A program made the translations under genes and the position numbers. Of a DNA stretch of 34,539 bases, positions 1 to 8,237 are shown piece after piece. Within the stretch, counting starts at the first letter, position 1; each line of letters begins with the position of its first letter. Source of the DNA: Deltaproteobacteria bacterium (GTDB taxonomy: Bacteria > Myxococcota_A > Polyangia > DRWM01); NCBI GenBank assembly GCA_019310245.1, contig JAFDER010000005.1, forward strand, positions 1 to 34,539, in the 5' to 3' direction. The notes beneath the pieces were generated by a model. The model was not told the origin of the DNA and made no database searches. It saw only the letters and a list, made by a program, of their open reading frames with translations.

Positions 1-1738
1 ACTCCTCGCGCTCGGACGGCTTGGTCCTGGCCGCCGCCTGCGCCTTGAAGCTCTGCGCTGTCTGGTGGTGCTTGAGGGCGGTCTGGATGAGCGCGTACTC
101 GGCGGCGTCGCTCACCTTCATGACGGTCTGCGGGTGGTCCTTGTTGATCTTCGCCCACTCCGAGTCGGGGCCGTACTCGGAGAGCTTGGCGATCATCGCG
201 ATCTTGCTCTCCTCGTCCTTCTCCCGGTCGTAGGCCTCGATGATCTTCTGCACCACCTCGGGGGCCTCGAGGGCGTTGGCCCACTCCGGACGCTCGAGGT
301 AGGCCTTGTAGACCTCGATCGCCATGGCGTTGTTGTTGTCGTCGAGGTACGTGGCGCCGAGCTGGAGGTACACCTCGCTCAGCCAGGGCGCCTCCTGGTC
401 GACGTACTTGGAGGTCCTCAGGCGGGTCAGGCCGTCCACGGAGTCGTCGATGTTGTCGTTGTCCCAGTCGGACTCCCAGAAGCTCAGCGCGATGTACTGG
501 ACCGCCTCGGGCCTGAGCTCGGACCCGCTCTTGCCTGTCTCGGCGGCCTTGCGATCCGAGAACTCGACCAGGTACGCGAACCGCTTGATGGCCTCGGGGT
601 AGTCGCCGTTGCGCCAGTAGCTCCACGCGAGCTTGTACAGCGCCAGGTCGTAGTAGAGCGACTCCTCGTCCTTCGTCGCTTCCGTGTAGGCGCTGATCGC
701 GTTGGCGAGCCCGTCCTTCGAGTAGTCGAAGTCGAAGTGGTACTCGCCGATCCTCAGCCAGGTCTCGATGTAGAAGCGCGTGTCCTCCTTGACGGGCTTG
801 CACGTGGCGTACCTGTCCGTCTTCGCGGCGCCGAACAGGACCTCGGTCTCGACCTCCCCTGCGCTCGACACGGTGGCGAGTCCCTCGGAGGGGTGGTCCC
901 CGGGCTCCTCCACCTCGGCGTAGTCGGTCAGCCCGCGGCCCGGGACGTATTGCTCGTTGTTGCCGCACACGAGGCCCAGCCAGGCGTAGAGCGCGGCGTC
1001 GAACTCGCCCATCTCGTTGTAGCAGTAGCCCAGCAGGTAGTAGACGCCGTCGGTGTTGCGGTAGTCCGGGTACCTGTCGAGTAGCTTCACGTAGAGATCG
1101 ATGGTCTGGGAGTAGTCCCGGTTCGGCTCGATGGGCTCCTCGGCGAGCTTCTTCTCCTGGTACAGGGCGTACTGCTCGTTGTAGACGTCCATCGCCTGGT
1201 CGTACTCGACGTACGACTGCTCGTAGTAGAGCTCCGAGAGGCGGAACATGGCGTCGGGCGAGTACGTGGGGTTCACCGGGTACTTGGCGAGAAACACCTC
1301 GAAGTACTCGATCGCACTCAGCCGGGCCTCGTCCTCGAGCCGCTCCTCTTCCCTGATCTGCTCCCCGAACTCCTTCTCGATCTGGATCTTCCTCTTGCCG
1401 TACTCGACCTTGATGATGTTGGCGATGACGCGCTTGAACTCGTTGGCTGTCTGCAGGTAGATCTCGTAGTCCTCCTTGAGGGACTCGAGGATCTTCTCCT
1501 CCCCGGGCGTGGGGGCGTTGCTCACGCCGAACGTGATCCCGATGTCCGGGGGGCCCGCTGCGGGCTCCTCGGCCGAAGGCATGGCCACCGGTCCTCCCTC
1601 CGCGGCGCCGTCGGGAGGCGCGGTCTCGCCTTCCGGCGCTCCGGGCTCCTCCTCCTGCGCCGACGGGGCGGACGGTCCGAAGGTCAGGACCAGGACCGCC
1701 GCCGCGGCGAGGAAGGTGTGTGTGAGGGTCCTTCGCAT
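1..1738 (-). CDS. Exported TPR-repeat protein, C-terminus cut by window edge
   Basis: The reading frame is open from an ATG at 1738-1736 to the left edge, so about 579 residues are visible and the stop lies outside. The first 26 or so residues are a signal peptide (basic start, Ala/Leu/Val core, cleavage plausible after Ser-Ala before a Gln-Glu-rich stretch). An acidic/Pro linker follows, then from about residue 90 onward several TPR-like helical pairs; phrases such as YFEVFLAKYP, LYVKLLDRYPDYRN and AIKRFAYLVEFSD are typical TPR helix endings. No catalytic motif is seen. It is last in a four-gene minus-strand operon, 34 bp after the 781-aa TPR/coiled-coil gene. Role is probably a periplasmic or outer-membrane scaffold; this is inference from architecture. 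Related TPR proteins occur in myxobacterial envelope and gliding gene sets, but no specific orthologue is claimed. Confidence 0.85.
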   Translation of the reverse strand, partial: MRRTLTHTFLAAAAVLVLTFGPSAPSAQEEEPGAPEGETAPPDGAAEGGPVAMPSAEEPAAGPPDIGITFGVSNAPTPGEEKILESLKEDYEIYLQTANEFKRVIANIIKVEYGKRKIQIEKEFGEQIREEERLEDEARLSAIEYFEVFLAKYPVNPTYSPDAMFRLSELYYEQSYVEYDQAMDVYNEQYALYQEKKLAEEPIEPNRDYSQTIDLYVKLLDRYPDYRNTDGVYYLLGYCYNEMGEFDAALYAWLGLVCGNNEQYVPGRGLTDYAEVEEPGDHPSEGLATVSSAGEVETEVLFGAAKTDRYATCKPVKEDTRFYIETWLRIGEYHFDFDYSKDGLANAISAYTEATKDEESLYYDLALYKLAWSYWRNGDYPEAIKRFAYLVEFSDRKAAETGKSGSELRPEAVQYIALSFWESDWDNDNIDDSVDGLTRLRTSKYVDQEAPWLSEVYLQLGATYLDDNNNAMAIEVYKAYLERPEWANALEAPEVVQKIIEAYDREKDEESKIAMIAKLSEYGPDSEWAKINKDHPQTVMKVSDAAEYALIQTALKHHQTAQSFKAQAAARTKPSEREE

Positions 1739-1772
1739 GGCACTGCTCCACAAACAGCCGCGGCTGTCGCTA

Positions 1773-4118
1773 CTACTCCTCCAGCTCACCGGAGTCGTTC
1801 TCCTGCTCGATCTCCTTGAGGATCTCGCTGAACTCGTCGTCGAGCATCTGCAGCTTGTCGAGGCGCTCCGACGTGAGGTACTGCACGCGGTGGCGGTGCT
1901 CCTCCTTGCGGCTCCACGCAACGTCGATGATGCCCACGTCGGCCTTCAGGATGAGATCGCCGAACTTGTCCTTGACCTCGAGGAAGTTCATGAGGGCGAT
2001 GTCGCCGATCACCTCCTGGGCCTCGTCGTCGAGGCCGACGAGCTGCGTGTCGTAGCCCCCGAGCTTGACGGCCTCCTTGTCCAGCTCGGCCATCAGCTCC
2101 TGGGTCTTCTTCAGCGCCATGGTCTCCACCTTGGCGTTGAAGGAGGCGATGCCCGACTTCACCTTGCCGATCTGCGCGTACACCGCCTCGAGCTTGCTCA
2201 TCGTGGAGCCCGAGACCCCGTACTTGACGAGCAGGGCGTGCTGCTCCTTGACGAGCTGCTCGTACTGGGCGCGCACGATCTCGTCCGTCTTGTCGTTCAC
2301 GTCGCCCACGCCGATCTTGACCTTGCCCAGCTCGATGAGCTTCTTGATGGCATCGATCTCGACGCGGTACTCCTGGATCGCGAGCTTCTGGTTCGCCAGC
2401 TCCGTCTTGACCGCGGGCAGGTCGAGCGGGACCACGCCTGTCGCCAGCACCCCCTCGATGTACAGCTCCGTGGCCACGATCTTCGCCTGGAGCTGATCCA
2501 CCTTGCGCTCCTGGATGATGAGCACGCGCGAGAGCTCCTTGTAGTCCTCCTCGATCTCGTCCTCGCGGGCATCCATCTGGTCCGGAGACACGGGGAGCTT
2601 CGAGAGCATGCCATCGAGCTCGGCCCTCTGCGCCTTGAGCTCCGAGTACTCGGACAGCGCCGCGGCGGGCAGGAGCGCCTCCTCCACGACTCCGAGCTCC
2701 TTCTTGAGCTGGATGAGGCGGTTCTCGATCTGCGTGGCGCGGCTCTTGCCGCTCTTGAGCAGGGGGAAGGCGTTGACCTTCGTCTCGCCGTCGAGAACCA
2801 CGTGCATCTTGTCGATGATGAGCTTGTTGTCGTCGAGCACCTGCCCGCACAGCGTCAGGTCCTCGAGCACCTGCACGCCGCGATCGGTCACCGGGTTGGC
2901 GGAGATCCACTTGAGGGCCAGCGGGGGGAGGAACGTGCTCGTGTCGAACAGGTCCATGTTCGCGGCCACCATCTCGTGGAAGTAGGCCTCGGGATCGTCG
3001 TGCTTGGCGAACATCGCGTCCAGCTCGTCCTTCACCGGCCCGAACTGCTTGCCCACGTCCTTGAAGACCTTGAGCGCGGCGTCGAACTCTCCGTTGCGCA
3101 GGAGCAGGTTCCCGCGCAGGAGCTTGGCCTCGGGGATGAGAATGGAGTCCGGGTTCGAGATGGACAGCACCTCGAGGGAGCGCTCGGCCTTGGTGGCGTC
3201 CTCCATCTTGATGTAGACCCAGGCCACCTCGAAGAGGGCCTTGTCGAACATCTCCGAGGTCTTGGGGATGGACTCGTAGACCTCGGCCGCCCTCTCGAGC
3301 TGATCCGTCTCGTAGTACACGCGGCCCAGGTTGAGCTTGGCGAGGTCCCGGATCCGCCGCTCCCTGGGGGTCGACGCCTCGAAGCCGGTGATCTCGTCGA
3401 ACAGCCCGGCAGCGCTCTGGAAGTCCTTCTTGAGCGTGTAGACGACGCCCATGAAGAAGCGGCTCTGCGCGTAGTGCTCGTCGTCCGGCCCCACCTTCTG
3501 GAAGCTGGACAGGGACGCGTCCAGGTCCTCCCTGAAGTAGAAGTACTTGCCCTTGACGTAGTTGATCACCGCGTCCGCCGCGGTGGATCCGCTGCCCGAC
3601 AGCGTGGTGAAGTACTTCTCCACGCCCTCGTAGTCCTCGAGCCTCATCGAGATCTCGAGGAGCCTCGCGAGCGAGGGCTGCTCGTACTTCTGGAACGAGT
3701 ACTCGCCGGCGTGCTCGAGCACCTCCATGTACCGGGTCCTGGCGCCGTAGAAGTCCTTGGCGTTGAACATGGACTCGGCGAGCATGAACAGCGCGTTGGG
3801 GAAGGCCGGGTGATCCGCGTAGCCGTCCACGAGCTCGAGGAAGATGACCGCGGAGCGCTGGAAGTCGCCGAGCCGGAAGTACAGCTCTCCGTCCGTGACC
3901 TTCTTCTCGACGCTCACGCTCGCGGCGAGGGACTCGGCCTTGAGGTAGCTCGTGGCAAGGCCGGCAACCTCGACCTTCAGCGATGCGACCTCCTCGGATA
4001 TCTCCTTCAGGCTCCTCGCGCCCGCGGCCCCGGGACTCAGGCCGACGAGGGCGGCACTTCCCGCGGCCAGGAGGATGGCGACCGCCATCTTCGCGCAGGT
4101 GGGGGTTGGCTTCGTCAT
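1773..4118 (-). CDS. Exported TPR and coiled-coil protein (781 aa)
   Basis: A signal peptide covers about residues 1-35 (MTKPTPTCAKMAVAILLAAG, then Ala/Gly-rich). A short helical segment follows, then TPR-like pairs over about residues 75-400 (for example ELYFRLGDFQRSAVIFLELVDGY, broken here at the helix turn, and NALFMLAESMFNAKDF). From about residue 430 to 690 it is highly charged and helical with heptad-like spacing, predicted as long coiled coil (IENRLIQLKKELGVVEEALL; ERKVDQLQAKIVATELYI). The C-terminus is acidic. The gene starts 10 bp after the stop of the preceding paralogue gene, so it is in the same operon. The architecture suggests a periplasmic structural or tethering protein working with its co-transcribed neighbours. 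No enzyme motif was found. Confidence 0.85.
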   Translation of the reverse strand: MTKPTPTCAKMAVAILLAAGSAALVGLSPGAAGARSLKEISEEVASLKVEVAGLATSYLKAESLAASVSVEKKVTDGELYFRLGDFQRSAVIFLELVDGYADHPAFPNALFMLAESMFNAKDFYGARTRYMEVLEHAGEYSFQKYEQPSLARLLEISMRLEDYEGVEKYFTTLSGSGSTAADAVINYVKGKYFYFREDLDASLSSFQKVGPDDEHYAQSRFFMGVVYTLKKDFQSAAGLFDEITGFEASTPRERRIRDLAKLNLGRVYYETDQLERAAEVYESIPKTSEMFDKALFEVAWVYIKMEDATKAERSLEVLSISNPDSILIPEAKLLRGNLLLRNGEFDAALKVFKDVGKQFGPVKDELDAMFAKHDDPEAYFHEMVAANMDLFDTSTFLPPLALKWISANPVTDRGVQVLEDLTLCGQVLDDNKLIIDKMHVVLDGETKVNAFPLLKSGKSRATQIENRLIQLKKELGVVEEALLPAAALSEYSELKAQRAELDGMLSKLPVSPDQMDAREDEIEEDYKELSRVLIIQERKVDQLQAKIVATELYIEGVLATGVVPLDLPAVKTELANQKLAIQEYRVEIDAIKKLIELGKVKIGVGDVNDKTDEIVRAQYEQLVKEQHALLVKYGVSGSTMSKLEAVYAQIGKVKSGIASFNAKVETMALKKTQELMAELDKEAVKLGGYDTQLVGLDDEAQEVIGDIALMNFLEVKDKFGDLILKADVGIIDVAWSRKEEHRHRVQYLTSERLDKLQMLDDEFSEILKEIEQENDSGELEE

Positions 4119-4128
4119 GGCTCGTCCG

Positions 4129-4854
4129 TCACTCGCCCAGCGCCGTGACCGATTCGATGTACTTGAGGGCGGGGCGCTCGTCGAGAGGCGTCGAGATCCC
4201 GCCCTTCTCGAAGCTCACCACGATGAGCTTCTTCGACTTGCCCGCATCCACGCTGAAGGCATGCGAGCTTCGCACCTTGAACTTGTACTTGTTGAGATAG
4301 GCGAAGAACCCGTACCCGAAGCCCTTGTACTCGAGGTGCACGCTGAGCGTGTGCTCGCCGGGCAGGAGCGCCCCGTTGAAGATCTGGATCTTCTTCTTCT
4401 TCTTGCACTTGATGCCCTTCTCGCTCGTCTTGTTGTAGATGGGCGCACCGTCGAGGACGAAGACCGCCTTCGTCAGGCGGTAGGAGCTGCCCATCTGGTT
4501 GTTGTAGAACATCTGCGCCTGGGCTCCGGCGCCCGCCGGCCCGGAGAGGACCTTCTCGGCGAGCAGGCTGAGGCGCGCCTTGGAACGGAAGATCTGCTCC
4601 TTGAGCTGGTTGATCTTCTGCTCGAGGTCCCTGAGCTTGACGGAGTACGAGCCGGCCTTCTTCTTGAGCGCGAGTTCGGTATCGAAGTCCAGCTTCGGAG
4701 CCGGTTCGCCGACCTCCCCCACTTCCTCGCCGGGCCCGGCCTCGATGCCCTCAGCCCCGGCCGGAGGGTCGGCTTCGGGCTCCTGAGCCCCTGCCCCACC
4801 CGCCGCGAGAAGCAGCGCGATGAGGATGTAATGTCTCGTTCTTGCCTTCGTCAT
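4129..4854 (-). CDS. Small exported protein, paralogue of the upstream gene (241 aa)
   Basis: The start chosen is the ATG at 4854-4852, preceded by AGAGGT; an in-frame GTG at 4869 is the alternative and would add five residues. A signal peptide is followed by an acidic/Pro linker, then a short coiled coil (LRDLEQKINQLKEQIFRSKA) and a beta-rich C-terminal domain containing LDGAPIYNK, LLPGEHTLSVHLEYKGFGYG and FEKGGISTPLDERPALKY. The gene upstream has the same architecture and matching motifs (VNLDGAPIFKK, ILPGEHTLSVLLVYRGAGYG, YEKGDEDTKMENRPAVKY), so the two are tandem duplicates. From memory, similar myxobacterial proteins often carry an automatic label of dihydrolipoamide acetyltransferase; no lipoyl or catalytic domain is visible here, so that name should not be used. 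Likely a periplasmic partner of the TPR proteins in the operon (inference). Confidence 0.85.
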   Translation of the reverse strand: MTKARTRHYILIALLLAAGGAGAQEPEADPPAGAEGIEAGPGEEVGEVGEPAPKLDFDTELALKKKAGSYSVKLRDLEQKINQLKEQIFRSKARLSLLAEKVLSGPAGAGAQAQMFYNNQMGSSYRLTKAVFVLDGAPIYNKTSEKGIKCKKKKKIQIFNGALLPGEHTLSVHLEYKGFGYGFFAYLNKYKFKVRSSHAFSVDAGKSKKLIVVSFEKGGISTPLDERPALKYIESVTALGE

Positions 4855-4903
4855 TTCTCGACCTCTCACAGCGGCGAGTGGCGCCTCTTCAGGGTTCCCG
4901 GCG

Positions 4904-5614
4904 TCAGTCGACGGCGATCTTCTCCTCGACGTACTTCACGGCCGGGCGATTCTCCATCTTGGTGTCCTCGTCACCCTTCTCGTAGCCCACGACACTGAGC
5001 TTGACCCCCTTGCCTTCCTTGACCTTGAACTTGTGGCTGCTGCGAACCTTGAACCTGTAGCCCTTGAGGTAGGAGAAGATGCCATACCCGGCGCCCCGGT
5101 AGACGAGCAGCACGCTCAGCGTGTGCTCGCCTGGCAGGATGGCTCCGTTGAACACCTCCATCTCGCCGCTCTCGAGCAGCCCGTCGTCGTCGATCTTCTT
5201 GAAGATGGGCGCCCCGTCGAGGTTCACGACGGTCTGGATGAGCACGAACGAGCCGCTCATCTTGTTCTCGAGCGCGAGGATCGCCTTGGCGCCCTTCGTC
5301 TCCGAGATGTTCAGGACGATTTCGACCACGTCGTCCATGCGCTGCTGGGACTGCTTGATCTTCTTCTGGAGCGCCTTGATCTTCTTGATGATGTCCGGGA
5401 TCTTGTACTGGCTCTTGTCCACGACCGGGGCGGCAGCAGCCACCTCTTCGGCGGGTGGCTCCTCAGCGGCAGGGGCCTCGGCCGGCGCCGGCGCCTCCTC
5501 CTCGGATGCGCCCTCGACCACGGCCGGAGGCTCGTCCTGCGCCAGGACCCGTGCGGGAAGGCAGACCGCAATGCAGATGGCGGCCACGAGGACCATCAAC
5601 GATCTTTTAGTCAT
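4904..5614 (-). CDS. Small exported protein, first gene of the TPR operon (236 aa)
   Basis: The ATG at 5614-5612 has a strong ribosome-binding site (GAGGGGGA about 6 nt upstream). The signal peptide ends around ARVLAQ, followed by a Glu/Pro/Ala linker (residues about 27-65), a coiled coil (IKKIKALQKKIKQSQQRM) and a beta-rich domain. The domain includes FVLIQTVVNLDGAPIFKK, the PGEHTLSV strand, YGIFSYLKGYRFKVRSSHKF and a C-terminal YEKGDEDTK...RPAVKY. It is a tandem paralogue of the next gene, which starts about 50 bp downstream. A TTGACA-type promoter lies 42-70 bp upstream. The repeated phrase about a growing and scaled loop (PGEHTLSV) is a feature of beta-sandwich or PEGA-like folds, but no confident family name is given. 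Confidence 0.87.
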   Translation of the reverse strand: MTKRSLMVLVAAICIAVCLPARVLAQDEPPAVVEGASEEEAPAPAEAPAAEEPPAEEVAAAAPVVDKSQYKIPDIIKKIKALQKKIKQSQQRMDDVVEIVLNISETKGAKAILALENKMSGSFVLIQTVVNLDGAPIFKKIDDDGLLESGEMEVFNGAILPGEHTLSVLLVYRGAGYGIFSYLKGYRFKVRSSHKFKVKEGKGVKLSVVGYEKGDEDTKMENRPAVKYVEEKIAVD

Positions 5615-5655
5615 GTCGATCCCCCTCTTGTTCAGGGCTTCTTGAGGGACTACAA

Positions 5656-5684
5656 TTCTTATGCTGAATCAAAAACACTGTCAA
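5656..5684 (-). promoter_or_regulatory. Promoter of the four-gene TPR operon
   Basis: On the minus strand a perfect -35 TTGACA (5684-5679) is followed by 17 nt and a weaker -10 TAAGAA (5661-5656). The start site would fall near 5649, giving a leader of about 35 nt with a good ribosome-binding site. The AT-rich patch is unusual in this GC-rich region, which supports the call. Confidence 0.6.
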
Positions 5685-5699
5685 CAAGTTAGACTCCAC

Positions 5700-6018
5700 G
5701 TCTCTATCACGATCTTCAGAACTCCGTAAGGCCCCCGCGTGCGCACCGGCACGACTGCTCCACGGCGGCCCTCAGACCCGCACCCGGAGGCCCCCGTGGC
5801 CCGGATCCGACAGCGCACCGCCCGAAATCCTCATCATTATCGAGACCATCCACGCCCAGATCTTTTTACCGGGGCGGCGCGTTCGATCCAGTATGGCCGG
5901 CGTGCAAAGAAACAGCGGCCACGGAGGTCTGGATGAGATCACCGTTTCATCGTAGGATGGGCATCCGGTCGAGGCCCATGACGGGGCTCGCGGCAGGCAA
6001 TGCGGGAGCATCGACCAC
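5700..6018. other. Intergenic stretch between operon and sigma factor
   Basis: About 320 bp lie between the promoter of the minus-strand operon and the ECF sigma gene. Short open frames exist on both strands (around 5739-5936 and 5772-6011) but they lack family features and convincing starts. The sigma-gene promoter must lie here; a recognisable sigma70-type pair or ECF-type GGAAC box was not found. Nothing else is identified. Confidence 0.5.
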
Positions 6019-6612
6019 TTGGGATCCCCCCGTACGGATAACGAACTCTTCTCCCTCTACCTCGAAGGCGACGCCGAGGCGTTCAGGGAGCTATTCCGCC
6101 GGCACGCCAGGGGACTGTTCAATTTCGCCTACAGGATGCTGCGCAACGCGGCGCTGGCCGAGGAGGTCGCCCAGGAGGCCTTCACCCGCGTGGTGCGCAA
6201 GCCGCCCGACCTCAGCCGGGGCACGAAGTTCTCGACCTACCTCTACTCGGTGGGACGGAACCTGTGCATCGACGAGCTCAGGAAGCGGCGCGTCCGGCGC
6301 CACGACCCGCTCGACGCCAGGCGCGGAGCGGACGGCGAGGGACGGACCCTTGCCGAGAGACTGGCGGCGGACGGACCGGGAACGGATGCGGATGCCATGA
6401 ACCGGGAGCTGAGAGAGAGGATCGACGACGCCCTCGGGAGGCTACCCGCCGAGCAGAGGGAGGTCTTCACCCTGCGCGAGTTCGCGGACCTTCCCTTCGC
6501 GGAGGTGGCGCAGGCCATCGGATGCTCCGAGAACACCGCCAAGAGCAGGATGCGCTACGCCCTCGAGAAGCTGCGTGTCCTGCTCGTCGATCTTGATCCG
6601 GAGGCTCCATGA
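6019..6612 (+). CDS. ECF-family RNA polymerase sigma factor
   Basis: This 197-aa protein has the two domains of extracytoplasmic-function sigma factors. Sigma2 spans about residues 20-92 (FRELFRRHARGLFNFAYRML, EEVAQEAFTRV, FSTYLYSVGRNLCIDELRKR). Sigma4 spans about 140-190 (LPAEQREVFTLREFADLPFAEVA, then the helix-turn-helix GCSENTAKSRMRYALEKLR). The start is TTG at 6019 with GGGAG (6004-6008) upstream; an in-frame TAG at 5953 and no intervening ATG or GTG make TTG the only usable start seen. Its stop overlaps the ATG of the next gene by four bases (ATGA), so the pair is translationally coupled. It directs core RNA polymerase to stress- or envelope-related promoters; targets cannot be read from this window. 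Confidence 0.95.
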   Translation: MGSPRTDNELFSLYLEGDAEAFRELFRRHARGLFNFAYRMLRNAALAEEVAQEAFTRVVRKPPDLSRGTKFSTYLYSVGRNLCIDELRKRRVRRHDPLDARRGADGEGRTLAERLAADGPGTDADAMNRELRERIDDALGRLPAEQREVFTLREFADLPFAEVAQAIGCSENTAKSRMRYALEKLRVLLVDLDPEAP

Positions 6613-8237
6613 AGCGGGACGAGTCACGGTGCGAACCCATCCGCGACCTTCTCGCCGAGCTCATCTACGGCGAGCTCGACGAGCCGTCCGAGCGCGACGT
6701 GCGCCGACACATCGAGGACTGCCCGGCGTGCAGGAAGGAGCTGGCCGACCTCGAGCGGATCCGTGCGGTCATGCGCTCCACGCCGGAGCTCGAGCTGCCG
6801 GCCGGGCTCGAGGCACGCGTCATGAGCGAGGCCAGGCAGGCGCTCCCGGCCGGAGAGACCGCGGAGCCCGGGAGCGAGCCCTCCGGGCTGCGGGCCCTGC
6901 TGTCGCGACTGTTCGCGCCTCCCGCCCTCAGGCCCGCACTGGCCGCCGCCCTGACGGTCCTTCTCATCGCCGGGATCGCCTGGCTGCTGTCCGAGCGGCG
7001 CGGGAGCGTGGTCGAGCGCCACCTGGAGAAGAAGACCGCCGAGCCGGTGCCGTCCTTCGAGGCCCCGGCCGCACCACCCGAGGAGCCCCTCGAGGAGAAA
7101 CGCACCACCGCACCGCCTCCCTACCCCACGCCGGCGGCGGAGACGACCGCATCCATGCAGGTGGACGAGCCCACCGCATCGGAGCAGCCCGGGGACGGGA
7201 TCAAGCACGACAAGTCGCCGCTGCGCTTCGAGGCAGAGGCGAAGGACTCGTCAGGGCTCCACGACCTCCTGGCGAGCACGGCCACCGGCAAGACGAAGGC
7301 GGGCGGGGATGCCCCGTCGCCGGCCGAGAAGCCCGTGGAGAAGAAGCTCGCGGAGATCGCCGCGGACGAGGACGTCGGCATGTCGTTCGGCAGCGTCAAG
7401 GGCGGCGCAAAGCCGACCAGCGCTGCGAACACGGGAGGGGATCTGGACCTCTCGGCCGGGGAGGCCCCAACGGGCACGCTCGGCGGATACGCCTCAACGT
7501 CCGTGACCAAGGTGCCGGCCAAGGAGCCCGCCGCGGTGGACACGGCGGCAGCCAAGAGCGCGCCGAAGCCCGCGTCGCCCTCCGCCGCGCCGACGCCCGC
7601 AATGCCCTCGCCCGGCGCCGCCCCGCCGTCGCCCACCTACATGCAGCCCGCCGCCGACATGGAGGACGACGAGGCGATCGAGGCCGAGGAGATGAAACCG
7701 TCGAAGGGCGCGGGCACATCCGGCAAGAAGAGCTGGAAGGATAAGTGGGCCGACTACAAGGCGAAGAAGAAGGCCGAGAAGAAGGCGAAAAAAACGAAGA
7801 AGTCGAAGAAGAAGGGCAAGATGGCAGAGTCCGTCCCGGCCGCGGCGGCGCAGGGGCCAGCGGACGTGGACGAGACCCAGGATCCCTTCGACGCCGCGAT
7901 GAGCAAGAAGAAGAAAAAGGACTACCCGGGCTGCATCTCCATCCTCTCGTCCCTGAAGAAGTCGCCCTCCTCAACCACGACAAGCCCCGCGAAGGTGCAC
8001 CACCAGCTCGCCTCGTGCACGGCCTCCTCGGGCGACGCGAAGAAGGCGCTCGTGCTCTACGAGAACCTGCTCGCCAAGCATCCGAGCTACGCGAGAAGGC
8101 ACCAGGCCATGATGGAGGCCGCGGAGCTGTACGCGAAGCTCGGGGACAAGAAGGGGGCACGCGCCCTGCTCGAGAAGCTGCTCGACGTTCCCAAGTACGA
8201 GAAGAAGGCGAAGAAGAAGCTCGAGAAGCTCAAGTGA
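6609..8237 (+). CDS. Transmembrane zinc-finger anti-sigma factor with long Lys-rich and TPR-like tail (542 aa)
   Basis: The N-terminal cytoplasmic part carries a zinc anti-sigma motif: Cys8, then His34-x3-Cys38-x2-Cys41 (HIEDCPAC). One membrane helix follows at about residues 108-127 (LAAALTVLLIAGIAWLL). The remaining 400 or so residues would be outside the cytoplasm. They comprise a Pro/Ala/Glu-rich low-complexity stretch, a very lysine-rich block (about 385-405), and a C-terminal helical region (about 430-540) with TPR-like pairs (KALVLYENLLAKHPSY, LYAKLGDKKGARALLEKLL). Overlap with the sigma gene supports a sigma/anti-sigma pair. The tail is far longer than the family needs and may be a sensor or envelope-binding part. 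Its last eight bases overlap the convergent acyltransferase gene. Confidence 0.9.
   Translation: MKRDESRCEPIRDLLAELIYGELDEPSERDVRRHIEDCPACRKELADLERIRAVMRSTPELELPAGLEARVMSEARQALPAGETAEPGSEPSGLRALLSRLFAPPALRPALAAALTVLLIAGIAWLLSERRGSVVERHLEKKTAEPVPSFEAPAAPPEEPLEEKRTTAPPPYPTPAAETTASMQVDEPTASEQPGDGIKHDKSPLRFEAEAKDSSGLHDLLASTATGKTKAGGDAPSPAEKPVEKKLAEIAADEDVGMSFGSVKGGAKPTSAANTGGDLDLSAGEAPTGTLGGYASTSVTKVPAKEPAAVDTAAAKSAPKPASPSAAPTPAMPSPGAAPPSPTYMQPAADMEDDEAIEAEEMKPSKGAGTSGKKSWKDKWADYKAKKKAEKKAKKTKKSKKKGKMAESVPAAAAQGPADVDETQDPFDAAMSKKKKKDYPGCISILSSLKKSPSSTTTSPAKVHHQLASCTASSGDAKKALVLYENLLAKHPSYARRHQAMMEAAELYAKLGDKKGARALLEKLLDVPKYEKKAKKKLEKLK

Noticed and set aside
65-1084. Long plus-strand open frame opposite the TPR gene
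   Set aside because: It is a high-GC shadow of the minus-strand TPR gene, with Leu/Val/Arg-rich composition and no domain.
1476-4148. 890-aa plus-strand open frame
   Set aside because: Antisense to the TPR/coiled-coil gene; low-complexity Leu/Asp/Val/His/Arg composition typical of a shadow frame.
4129-5614. Dihydrolipoamide acetyltransferase annotation for the small paralogues
   Set aside because: No lipoyl, E1-binding or catalytic domain is visible, and the proteins carry signal peptides.
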